A stretch of DNA of 5,130 nucleotides from Firmicutes bacterium UBA3906 (GTDB lineage Bacteria; Bacillota; Clostridia; Caldicoprobacterales; DTU083). Under the pieces are notes generated by a model. That model was given only the letters and a program-made list of their open reading frames with translations, did no database searches and had not been told where the DNA came from. The stretch spans positions 1,671 to 6,800 of the forward strand of contig DGFG01000152.1 of NCBI GenBank assembly GCA_002391555.1. The letters are read 5' to 3'. Shown piece by piece: positions 1-5,130 of the stretch (position 1 is its first letter; the number at the start of each line of letters is the position of its first letter). The translations under genes and the position numbers were made by a program.

Positions 1-655
1 CTATTATAGCAAAGTCTTCACCGCATTCTCTCCTAATCCCCTCGATGATAAGTTTGTGGAAATACGCCCTCCCTGCCACTCCACCACCGAACTCATCAAT
101 CCTCTTGTTAGTACGTGGACTCATAAACTGTAGACCCATATAGCCATGGGCACTGTGAAATTCTACCCCGTCAAAGCCTGCTTCTTTGCACCTGACTGCT
201 GACTTTATATATGATTCTATTAATTTATAGACCTTCTCTGTAGTGTATTCATTCACTGGCTCTCGATATACTACAGATGGTATAGATGATGGGCCTACTG
301 GAGTCTGGCCTATCATGGCCGAGGTGGTCTCCCTTCCTGCATGATGTAGCTGAACTACAGCCTTTGCTCCCCCGTTATGAATAGCTCTTGCAAGATTTTT
401 TAGTCCCGGTAAATAGTCATCCGAATAAAGTCTTGGTTGGCCTGGCATACCTGGAGCTTTTTCATCGACTGCAGCAATTTCAGTTATTACTAGGCCGAAC
501 CCACCCTCAGCTCTAGAACCATAATAGTCACAAGCCATTTTACCAATTGATCCGTCTTCTTCACACATGGCAGAATCCATCGCTGGCACGACCAGCCTGT
601 TCTTGACCATCATTTTCCCAATGTACATTGGCTTAAATGTTGCCTCAAAATTCAT
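1..655 (-). CDS. NADH:flavin oxidoreductase, Old Yellow Enzyme family (N-terminal part, cut by window edge)
   Basis: This is an FMN-binding TIM-barrel oxidoreductase of the OYE/2,4-dienoyl-CoA reductase/2-enoate reductase group, cytosolic, expected to reduce activated C=C bonds using NAD(P)H. The visible 218 codons read from ATG at 655 to the window edge without a stop. Motifs in order are KNRLVVPAM (18-26, the FMN-binding start of the barrel), VVQLHHAGR (100-108), GPSS (121-124), and FDGVEFHSAHGY (161-172) with the paired His167/His170 typical of the active site. QFMSPRTNKRIDEFGG (176-191) is the family signature. The next stretch reads GVAGRAYF where many relatives have SxENRxRF. The start is supported by AAGGAG at 667-672 with GGTGAT at 660-665 close behind it. 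The C-terminus lies outside, so I cannot tell a short OYE (about 340-370 aa) from the long form with a 4Fe-4S and FAD/NAD domain (about 650 aa). The physiological substrate is unknown. Confidence 0.93.
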   Translation of the reverse strand, partial: MNFEATFKPMYIGKMMVKNRLVVPAMDSAMCEEDGSIGKMACDYYGSRAEGGFGLVITEIAAVDEKAPGMPGQPRLYSDDYLPGLKNLARAIHNGGAKAVVQLHHAGRETTSAMIGQTPVGPSSIPSVVYREPVNEYTTEKVYKLIESYIKSAVRCKEAGFDGVEFHSAHGYMGLQFMSPRTNKRIDEFGGGVAGRAYFHKLIIEGIRRECGEDFAII

Positions 656-708
656 ATCTATCACCACTCCTTTTAATGTAGTCTCCAAAATACAGGTGGA
701 TACGATTA

Positions 709-739
709 ATTATACCCTCATTTTCACTACATAAAGCAA
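709..739 (-). promoter_or_regulatory. Candidate promoter of the flavin oxidoreductase gene
   Basis: On the minus strand a perfect -10 box TATAAT lies at 709-714. The best -35 is only TTGCTT at 734-739, with a long 19-bp spacer. The -10 sits about 54 bp before the ATG at 655. It suggests the oxidoreductase has its own start even though purC lies upstream on the same strand with a 117-bp gap. The -35 is weak, so this is an inference. Confidence 0.4.
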
Positions 740-772
740 GAAGTAACGACAAAAAATTGAAGATTTTTAAGT

Positions 773-1450
773 CTAGAATAATAAGGCTGATAGGTCCATA
801 GGCTCTATTACTTTGCCGTCTTTATAGACCCTCATATTGCCTGAGGACAGCTCGTCAATAAGCATTATATTGTTGTATTGGTCCAAACCAAACTCCAATT
901 TAATATCGTAAAGCTCTAGTCCCTTAGCGTCTAATAGCTTGCTGACCAAAGCAGTTATATCCTGTGTATTTTTCTTTATGTATTTGTACTGGTCCTCTGT
1001 AATAATACCCAGAGCCTCCAATCCCTCTGCAGTTATTAGGGGATCTCCCCTCTCATCATCCTTTAAGGTTGCCTCTACGTAGGCATTGAGCTTGTCACCC
1101 TCCTTTACATAAGCACCATAGCGGCGTATAAAGCTACCAACTGCCCTATAGCGGCAAATGAACTCAACTCCCTTGCCAAAGGCCTTTGCTGCCTTAACAT
1201 CCATGTAACCCTTGTCAATATTGGACCATATGTAATGTGTCCTTATACCGTGGTCATTTAGATGTTCAAAGAACAAGGTTGATACCTTAAGGTTTTCCTT
1301 TCCCATACCTTCAATTGTTAGACCAACACTGTTGGCGCCTGGATCAAAAACACCATCCTCTCCTGTGAGATCATCCTTAAATACTAGGCGATAGTTGCCA
1401 TCCTCAAGCCTGTAAACATCCTTGGTCTTTCCCTTGTAGAGTAACTCCAT
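773..1450 (-). CDS. purC: SAICAR synthetase (phosphoribosylaminoimidazole-succinocarboxamide synthase)
   Basis: PurC joins CAIR to L-aspartate using ATP to give SAICAR in de novo purine synthesis, in the cytosol. The 225-residue protein begins [11 protein letters not shown] (3-13), the nucleotide-binding start of the family, followed by FKDD (24-27), [12 protein letters not shown] (95-106), LKDDERGDP (129-137), LYDIKLEFG (180-188) and the acidic strand [10 protein letters not shown] (198-207). Many PurC proteins have SPDT/SPDG and RLWD in this last part; the SSGN/RVYKD form is what I recall from clostridial PurC. The protein is slightly shorter than the usual 235-240 residues but looks complete. 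The start ATG at 1450 has a strong AGGAGG at 1459-1464, spaced 8 nt. No other pur gene is in view, so it seems to stand alone here rather than within a pur operon. No riboswitch-like fold was seen in its leader. Confidence 0.97.
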   Translation of the reverse strand: MELLYKGKTKDVYRLEDGNYRLVFKDDLTGEDGVFDPGANSVGLTIEGMGKENLKVSTLFFEHLNDHGIRTHYIWSNIDKGYMDVKAAKAFGKGVEFICRYRAVGSFIRRYGAYVKEGDKLNAYVEATLKDDERGDPLITAEGLEALGIITEDQYKYIKKNTQDITALVSKLLDAKGLELYDIKLEFGLDQYNNIMLIDELSSGNMRVYKDGKVIEPMDLSALLF

Positions 1451-1529
1451 TATAATCCCCTCCTAAATTTTGTATTTGTATAGGTGTGTTTTTATATTAT
1501 TAACTACAATTTATTACATTTTATTAGCT

Positions 1530-1538
1530 ATTATATCA
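1530..1538 (-). promoter_or_regulatory. Candidate extended -10 promoter of purC
   Basis: On the minus strand TGATATAAT gives a perfect -10 (TATAAT, 1530-1535) with the TG of an extended -10 (1537-1538). There is no good -35 at 16-18 bp, which extended -10 promoters can tolerate. A start near 1523 would give a leader of about 70 nt ending in the purC ribosome binding site. The AGTTTATCC repeats lie just upstream of it (from 1579). Confidence 0.5.
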
Positions 1539-1578
1539 CCTTTAGCTGACTTTTCTATAGTCTTTCTCTCAATCTAGG

Positions 1579-1668
1579 TCAGTTTATCCTAAGTTTTTTT
1601 AGTTTTCTTTTATTCTACATCAGTTTATCCAAAGTTTTTTTAGTTTTTTAATCTTCATCAGTTTATCT
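1579..1668. repeat. Imperfect tandem repeat, about 41 and 38 bp, two full copies and one partial
   Basis: Copy 1 (1579-1619) and copy 2 (1620-1657) both begin TCAGTTTATCC and share AAGTTTTTTTAGTTTT (1591-1606 and 1632-1647, exactly 41 bp apart). A third copy starts at 1658 as TCAGTTTATCTTAAG and then diverges. Read on the minus strand, toward purC, the units begin with GGATAAACTGA after a run of A's. The unit lengths are too short and the spacing too contiguous for a CRISPR array. A regulatory repeat, or slippage of AT-rich DNA, are the main readings. Confidence 0.75.
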
Positions 1669-1676
1669 TAAGCCTT

Positions 1677-1682
1677 TATAAT
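1677..1682 (+). promoter_or_regulatory. Possible -10 box for the small plus-strand gene
   Basis: A perfect TATAAT lies on the plus strand. The hexamer 17 bp upstream is TTCATC (1654-1659), which matches a -35 poorly. If used, it would give a leader of about 145 nt carrying both dyads described here. A nearer but weaker pair, TTGAGG (1737-1742) and TATTTA (1760-1765) with 17 bp between, is an alternative. The true promoter is unsettled. Confidence 0.25.
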
Positions 1683-1711
1683 TATTATGATAGATTAGAT
1701 AAATACTACTG

Positions 1712-1743
1712 GCCTCTTCTAGCCTTAGGCTAACTATTGAGGC
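1712..1743. repeat. Nested palindrome TAGCCT-T-AGGCTA with outer GCCTC/GAGGC arms
   Basis: The inner part (1720-1732) is a perfect 13-bp palindrome, TAGCCTTAGGCTA. Outside it, GCCTC (1712-1716) and GAGGC (1739-1743) form a second pair of arms, separated from the inner one by 3 and 6 nt. No T-run follows on either strand, so it is not a standard terminator. An operator, or a stem-loop in the leader of the small gene, are possible. Confidence 0.6.
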
Positions 1744-1761
1744 ACTTGTCCCACATGAGTA

Positions 1762-1784
1762 TTTATCCCTTGTCTATGGATAAA
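1762..1784. promoter_or_regulatory. Inverted repeat TTTATCC-N9-GGATAAA, candidate operator
   Basis: Perfect 7-bp arms TTTATCC (1762-1768) and GGATAAA (1778-1784) flank 9 nt, about 50 bp before the start of the small gene. The right arm continues as GGATAAACT, the reverse complement of the AGTTTATCC word found in the tandem repeats at 1581 and 1622. The shared word hints at one DNA-binding protein acting across the divergent region. This is inferred from pattern alone. Confidence 0.4.
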
Positions 1785-1820
1785 CTATAGCTAGCTTGGC
1801 TACCATAAAGCTTATAGAAA

Positions 1821-1825
1821 GGGAG
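1821..1825 (+). promoter_or_regulatory. Ribosome binding site that decides the start of the small gene
   Basis: GGGAG within AAAGGGAGA lies 9 nt before the ATG at 1835. A TTG at 1796 opens the same frame 13 codons earlier but has no purine-rich site before it, so 1835 is the better start. Confidence 0.8.
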
Positions 1826-1834
1826 AATAGATCA

Positions 1835-2263
1835 ATGAATGGTAATGCAGAACTTTTAAATTTTATCTATCAAAACTCTCAAATGGGAGTAGCTACTATT
1901 GATAAACTAAAGGAAATCGTAGAAGATGCAAATTTTAAAGAATACCTAGAAACACAATATAATGAATATAAGTTGATTCATGATGAGTCTAAAAAGCTAC
2001 TAAATGAACATGGCTATGATGAAAAGGGCATAAGTACACTTGAAAAGGTGAGGACTTATTTAATGCTCAATATGCAAACCATGGTAGATAAAAGCTCATC
2101 CCATGTTGCTGAGATGCTCATAGTTGGTAGTAACATGGGTATAATCAACGCTATAAAAAATCTGAAAAAGTATAGTAAGGCAGAAGCAAACATAATAAGT
2201 TTAATGGAAAGATTATTAAGGTTTGAAGAAAACAATGTACAGCAGCTAAAAAAGTTCCTATAA
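1835..2263 (+). CDS. Uncharacterised four-helix-bundle protein, possibly ferritin-like
   Basis: The 142-residue protein is of unknown function. It is predicted to be almost all helix: roughly 4-30, 34-59, 67-97, and 99-141 broken near 113. It has no signal peptide or membrane segment, so it should be cytosolic. It resembles a group of small hypothetical proteins that I recall as common in Clostridia and as ferritin-like in size and layout. Shared-looking features are IYQNSQMG (11-18), a central DKSSSHVAEM (85-94), GSNMGIINAIKN (98-109) and the C-terminal EENNVQQLKKFL (131-142). Candidate polar or metal-facing residues are Glu44, His49, Glu51, His90, Glu93, Glu131 and Glu132, but no classic paired ExxH di-iron motif is clear. 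Coding is supported by the ribosome binding site, consistent amphipathic helices and a clean TAA. It stands alone, divergent from purC and convergent with exoA. Metal binding is not proven. Confidence 0.85.
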   Translation: MNGNAELLNFIYQNSQMGVATIDKLKEIVEDANFKEYLETQYNEYKLIHDESKKLLNEHGYDEKGISTLEKVRTYLMLNMQTMVDKSSSHVAEMLIVGSNMGIINAIKNLKKYSKAEANIISLMERLLRFEENNVQQLKKFL

Positions 2264-2379
2264 GCAAATAGGCTAGATATAGTAGCTATCTACTGCATTT
2301 AAGTATATTTATCGAATTATGATTGGAATGGATAGCTAGATATATAAACACAAAGATTTTAATGATAGTTATAGAAAAA

Positions 2380-2408
2380 TAAGACTGGCAATAAAATTGC
2401 CAGTCTTA
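2380..2408 (-). terminator. Strong hairpin between convergent genes; terminator of exoA, perhaps bidirectional
   Basis: AAGACTGGCAAT (2381-2392) and ATTGCCAGTCTT (2396-2407) form a perfect 12-bp stem with an AAA loop; the T2380-A2408 pair extends it by one. On the minus strand it lies 6 nt past the exoA stop and is followed by ATTTTTC, a fair U-tract. On the plus strand it is followed by AAAAGTTTT, a weaker tail, but it may also end the small gene, whose stop is 117 nt upstream and which has no other terminator. Confidence 0.88.
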
Positions 2409-2414
2409 AAAGTT

Positions 2415-3248
2415 TTACGGTTTAATATCAATCTCTAGTAGTATAGGGGTATGGTCTTGTCTTGGGCCTGAGTCTATCATTTCAGACCTGACTATCCTAT
2501 CTGCTATCCTATCACTTACTAAGAAATAATCAATTCTCCAGCCTGAGTTGTTGGTTTTACTAGTCCTAACACGCTGGGCCCACCAAGTGTAAGCTCCTTT
2601 TACATCTCCATGTATATGGCGAAATGTATCTGTGAAGCCCTTTTCTAGTAAATTGGAAAAGCCTTGACGTTCTTCATCTGTAAAGCCTGCAGACATCCTA
2701 TTGCTTTCAGGGTGGGCTAGGTCTATCTCTTTGTGTGCTACATTAAAGTCCCCTGTTGCAATAAGGGGCTTGACCTTGTCAAGCTCAGCTAGATAATCAG
2801 CATATTTTGCATCCCAAACCTGGCGTTCATCTAGGCGGTTTAAGCCATCCCCTGCATTAGGGGTGTAAACCTGTGTTAGGTAAAAGTCATCAAATTCCAA
2901 GGTTATAATACGGCCCTCTAAGTCCATAGTACTTGGAGCCCCTATTTTAGGAAAGCTAGCAATTGGGTCTAAATAGTTTTTATATAAAAACATTGTACCT
3001 GCATAACCCTTGCGTGCAGGCTCCTGAGAGCTGGTCCAAACAAGGTCATAGTCAGGAAACCTTTCTCCTAAAATCTCTAAGTGTTTTTTACTAGGGCCAG
3101 TGCTAGGGAGCTTGGTTTCTTGTATGGCAATAATATCAGGATCATAATTAGTAATTGTATCTAATACATCACGAGATAAGATAGCTCGAGCTGACTCACC
3201 CGTTAAGGCCGCATTTAGAGAATCAATATTCCATGAAATTAACTTCAT
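2415..3248 (-). CDS. exoA: Exodeoxyribonuclease III / AP endonuclease
   Basis: This Mg-dependent nuclease cuts DNA at abasic sites and removes nucleotides from 3' ends in base-excision repair. The 277-residue protein has the full exonuclease III plan: MKLISWNIDSLNA (1-13, Asn7), AIQETK (41-46, metal ligand Glu44), KGYAGTMFLYK (80-90), QVYTPNAGDG (126-135, Tyr128), ATGDFNVAHKEIDL (164-177, catalytic Asp167 and Asn169), YTWWAQR (220-226), GWRIDYFLVS (236-245) and RQDHTPI (263-269, Asp265-His266). All residues equivalent to the E. coli active site are present. Details such as NIDSLNAAL, TGPSKKHLEILGE and MIDSGPRQDHTP closely match the streptococcal ExoA as I remember it, rather than E. coli Xth. 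The start ATG at 3248 has AGGGGGA at 3255-3261, spaced 6 nt. It has its own promoter and terminator, so it is probably transcribed alone. Confidence 0.97.
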   Translation of the reverse strand: MKLISWNIDSLNAALTGESARAILSRDVLDTITNYDPDIIAIQETKLPSTGPSKKHLEILGERFPDYDLVWTSSQEPARKGYAGTMFLYKNYLDPIASFPKIGAPSTMDLEGRIITLEFDDFYLTQVYTPNAGDGLNRLDERQVWDAKYADYLAELDKVKPLIATGDFNVAHKEIDLAHPESNRMSAGFTDEERQGFSNLLEKGFTDTFRHIHGDVKGAYTWWAQRVRTSKTNNSGWRIDYFLVSDRIADRIVRSEMIDSGPRQDHTPILLEIDIKP

Positions 3249-3278
3249 TGTATATCCCCCTAAGTAAGATCTTTGTCA

Positions 3279-3306
3279 AGGGCCTAGATTATCGATGATT
3301 GGCCCT
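3279..3306 (-). promoter_or_regulatory. GC-rich inverted repeat in the exoA leader
   Basis: AGGGCC (3279-3284) and GGCCCT (3301-3306) are perfect 6-bp arms around 16 nt that include the palindrome ATCGAT (3291-3296). If transcription starts near 3309, as the promoter predicts, the hairpin would sit almost at the 5' end of the exoA mRNA. It could be a stabilising 5' stem-loop or a DNA operator overlapping the start point. No T-run follows it. Confidence 0.5.
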
Positions 3307-3315
3307 ACAGAGCCT

Positions 3316-3344
3316 ATCATACGTCATTAAACTTAAGATTACAA
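3316..3344 (-). promoter_or_regulatory. Promoter of exoA
   Basis: On the minus strand, TTGTAA (3339-3344, 4 of 6 to consensus) and TATGAT (3316-3321, 5 of 6) are separated by exactly 17 bp. This fits a housekeeping sigma-A promoter. The predicted start near 3309 gives a leader of about 60 nt. Confidence 0.65.
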
Positions 3345-3369
3345 GTTGCTATTTATAAACTATGTATGT

Positions 3370-3400
3370 AAAAGGCCACCTAATTACTAGGTAGCCTTTT
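3370..3400 (-). terminator. Terminator downstream of the carboxylesterase gene
   Basis: The stem is AAAAGGC (3370-3376) with GCCTTTT (3394-3400) and ACCTA (3378-3382) with TAGGT (3388-3392), with one C-A mismatch between and a 5-nt loop. It lies 24 nt beyond the esterase stop at 3425. On the minus strand the stem ends in CCTTTT, which supplies a short U-run. The tail is modest, but position and stem fit a terminator separating the esterase from exoA. Confidence 0.75.
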
Positions 3401-3424
3401 ATTAATTAACTAGATAATCTTGTC

Positions 3425-4945
3425 TTAGTTATTCTTGAAATAGTGTTTGACTAAGAATTTCATTAGATCATTTGGCTCTTCTTTAACAAATTCGGCCTTA
3501 TCACCAAAGACCATACCATATGGAGCCTCAGCTGTATACCTATCCCACTGCGGCATATCCTCTCCTGTAGAATCCTTTCCATTTGGGTCTCCAGACCGGA
3601 TAAAGTTAGCTAGATAGTTACACATTTGGCGAGCTAGGTCGTAGTGTTTCCCTACAAAGGGTCTCCAGCACTTGGCAAGTGTTTCAAAGAAAAACCATAG
3701 ATCTGCAGAATGGAAGGTTCCTGCATTATCCCAGCCTGGTATTTCAGGATCAAAGTTATAGTAATAAAGAGGAGTATTAGCACCTGTATCTGAGTTTGCT
3801 TGACCTGCTATCCGTATGGCGTATTCTATAGTTCTTACAGAGGCATTTTTAATTATTTGATCTAGATCAGCTGAGTCATAATTAGTAAGTCTTAGAAACT
3901 CATCTGCATCTGGACCAAACATTTGCTCGGCCATATCTTTAAACTCGTCTAGGCTAGAGACATCTGGAACACTATAAAACTCAGAAGATGTATGTCCTAA
4001 TAGGACTGGTACCATCAGGCGTTTATTTTCAAGGAATAGCTTAAAGGTATTGCCCATGACGAATTGCTCGTCAACTACAGGCCCCCAAAAGGCCTTGTAC
4101 TCTAAGGCTTTTAAACGAACATACTCACCATCTAGCTTCCGTGCCTCCTCAAGAGATGAGACTCCCAAGAAATCAAAGAACTTTACCCCATCCTGCTCTG
4201 CCTGGGATAGGTTTTTCCCAAAGCCGGGTATCCCCCGATTTTGGTATACACTAGCAAAAACTCCGCTAAGAACAACTGCCTTATTGAAAAGCCCTTCATT
4301 CTGGGGTGCAGTTAGCTGGTGCATTACGCTACCACCACCTGCTGATTGTCCTCCGATTGTGATATTGTCAGGGTCTCCACCAAAGGCTGCGATATTGCGT
4401 TTTACCCATTCAATACCAGCCTTTTGATCAAGTAGGCCAAAATTAGTAGGAGCATTTGGAGCTTCAGCGGTTATATCAGGATGGCTTAGAAAACCAAAGA
4501 TACCAAGTCTATAGTTAACAGTAACTACTACTACACCCCTGCGGGCTATTCGCTCCCCATCAAACTCCATTTCTGCTGTATAGCCATACTGAAAGCCTCC
4601 ACCAAAGATCCATACATACACAGGTAGCTTTTCGTCCTGGCTAGTTGCTGGCGTCCATACATTAAGATATAGATTGTCCTCATCCATGGGGATATCTGGA
4701 TCCACATGCCATTCTCTAGCATAAAAGTCCTCTTTATTTAGGCCAGGAGTAGCCTGCATGGAAATGGGGGCAAACTCAAAAGCCTTTAATGTCCCCTCCC
4801 AATTTGGTGCAGGTTGTGGGGCACGCCAACGATTGTCCCCAACAGGAGGTGCAGCAAAGGGCACGCCTTTAAAAACTGTAATCCGGGGATCGGCTGCAGG
4901 CAGACCTTGAAGTAAACCGTTTTCCACTTGTACTTTTCTTAACAT
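3425..4945 (-). CDS. Carboxylesterase, type B (alpha/beta hydrolase)
   Basis: This is a serine esterase of the carboxylesterase/para-nitrobenzyl esterase family; the natural ester is unknown. With the start at 4945 it has 506 residues, the usual family length. Motifs in order are VFKGVPFAAPPVG (24-36), EDNLYLNVWTP (89-99), oxyanion-hole WIFGGGF (112-118), VTVNYRLGIFGFL (141-153), NFGLLDQKAGIEWVKRNIAAFGGDP (168-192 as a block), the nucleophile elbow GGQSAGG (198-204, Ser201), GPVVDEQFV (288-296), and FIRSGDPNG (448-456). The triad is probably Ser201, Glu322 (in GHTSSEF) and His412 (in GTFHSADLWF). No signal peptide is seen, so it is likely cytosolic. The ATG at 4945 has a good ribosome binding site; a longer frame from ATG at 5047 adds 34 unconserved residues and has none. 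It is probably a single-gene unit with its own terminator. I found no confident promoter in 4946-5130. Confidence 0.95.
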   Translation of the reverse strand: MLRKVQVENGLLQGLPAADPRITVFKGVPFAAPPVGDNRWRAPQPAPNWEGTLKAFEFAPISMQATPGLNKEDFYAREWHVDPDIPMDEDNLYLNVWTPATSQDEKLPVYVWIFGGGFQYGYTAEMEFDGERIARRGVVVVTVNYRLGIFGFLSHPDITAEAPNAPTNFGLLDQKAGIEWVKRNIAAFGGDPDNITIGGQSAGGGSVMHQLTAPQNEGLFNKAVVLSGVFASVYQNRGIPGFGKNLSQAEQDGVKFFDFLGVSSLEEARKLDGEYVRLKALEYKAFWGPVVDEQFVMGNTFKLFLENKRLMVPVLLGHTSSEFYSVPDVSSLDEFKDMAEQMFGPDADEFLRLTNYDSADLDQIIKNASVRTIEYAIRIAGQANSDTGANTPLYYYNFDPEIPGWDNAGTFHSADLWFFFETLAKCWRPFVGKHYDLARQMCNYLANFIRSGDPNGKDSTGEDMPQWDRYTAEAPYGMVFGDKAEFVKEEPNDLMKFLVKHYFKNN

Positions 4946-4954
4946 GAATAGTGA

Positions 4955-4959
4955 CTCCT
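4955..4959 (-). promoter_or_regulatory. Ribosome binding site that decides the esterase start
   Basis: On the minus strand AGGAG, within GAGAGGAGT, lies 9 nt before the ATG at 4945. The outer ATG at 5047 is preceded by a pyrimidine-rich stretch with no such site, and family homology begins only just after the inner ATG. Confidence 0.82.
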
Positions 4960-5130
4960 CTCTATATTTGTACTTTGTATGCAAAAGGTTAATCCTCACC
5001 ATATTACTCATTGGTAAAAGTAAGTAAGTCTTAACCTTGTATTCCATGAAAATAGCTAAGAGGACAATGTATTGTAACTACTAAAAACAATAATAGGATT
5101 TGCTTATATACTATAAATCTATCATTGTGA

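Larger units (their letters stand above)
1451..1834. other. Gene-free divergent intergenic region with repeats and dyads
   Basis: This 384-bp AT-rich stretch separates divergent purC and the small plus-strand gene. From left to right it holds the purC ribosome binding site and extended -10 box, tandem AGTTTATCC-bearing repeats (1579-1668), a plus-strand TATAAT (1677-1682), a nested palindrome (1712-1743), a TTTATCC-N9-GGATAAA dyad (1762-1784), and the ribosome binding site of the small gene (1821-1825). I found no coding sequence with a ribosome binding site and no tRNA-like fold. Confidence 0.75.

Noticed and set aside
752..768. AAAAAT/ATTTTT inverted repeat just after purC
   Set aside because: The stem is six A-T pairs only, too weak to call a terminator.
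1579..1668. CRISPR array
   Set aside because: There are only two full copies and one partial, the units are contiguous without unique spacers, and there are no cas genes nearby.
1796..1834. Longer small protein starting at TTG 1796
   Set aside because: There is no ribosome binding site before the TTG, while ATG 1835 has GGGAG at 9 nt. The extra 13 residues overlap that site.
2283..2338. TAGCTATC (2283-2290) / GATAGCTA (2331-2338) inverted repeat and repeated GCTAGATATA (2272, 2335)
   Set aside because: The arms are short and AT-rich with a 40-nt loop and no T-run. Chance is a sufficient explanation in this composition.
3274..3279. Perfect -35 TTGACA on the minus strand upstream of exoA
   Set aside because: Any -10 at normal spacing would fall on the ribosome binding site and start codon, leaving no leader. 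The TTGTAA/TATGAT pair further upstream is better placed.
4050..4427. Plus-strand open frame of 125 codons
   Set aside because: It lies wholly inside the carboxylesterase gene on the opposite strand, has an odd Pro/Ser-rich composition and no recognisable domain. It is a shadow of the esterase.
4946..5047. 34-residue N-terminal extension of the carboxylesterase from ATG 5047
   Set aside because: There is no ribosome binding site before 5047, the added residues do not resemble a signal peptide or the family, and a strong site precedes 4945.

Overview
The window looks like a piece of chromosome from a low-GC Gram-positive anaerobe, most likely a member of the Clostridia or Tissierellia. The reasons are strong AGGAGG-type ribosome binding sites, AT-rich intergenic DNA, a PurC of the clostridial subtype, a small four-helix protein of a kind I know from Clostridia, and an OYE-type flavin reductase of anaerobe character. 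The exact genus cannot be read from the sequence. There is no mobile element, rRNA or tRNA gene, or CRISPR array.

Layout. On the minus strand at the left edge lies the N-terminal 218 codons of an NADH:flavin oxidoreductase (1-655, cut by the window edge). It is followed, still on the minus strand, by purC (773-1450). A 384-bp gene-free divergent region (1451-1834) separates purC from a small plus-strand gene (1835-2263) for a 142-residue, four-helix, possibly ferritin-like protein of unknown function. That gene converges on exoA (2415-3248, minus), an exonuclease III/AP endonuclease, with one strong hairpin between the two stops. The right third is a type-B carboxylesterase (3425-4945, minus) with its own terminator. 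The last 185 bp (4946-5130) hold no gene.

The genes do not form an obvious pathway: purine synthesis, DNA repair, ester hydrolysis and flavin-dependent reduction sit side by side, each apparently with its own signals. Two gene starts were moved inward from the longest open frame because a proper ribosome binding site sits only before the inner ATG: 1835 for the small protein and 4945 for the esterase.

The least explained part is the divergent region 1451-1834. It holds about 40-bp imperfect tandem repeats carrying AGTTTATCC, a further inverted copy of that word in a TTTATCC-N9-GGATAAA dyad close to the small gene, and a nested palindrome. This could be a regulatory region. I see no convincing evidence for a previously undescribed multi-gene system.
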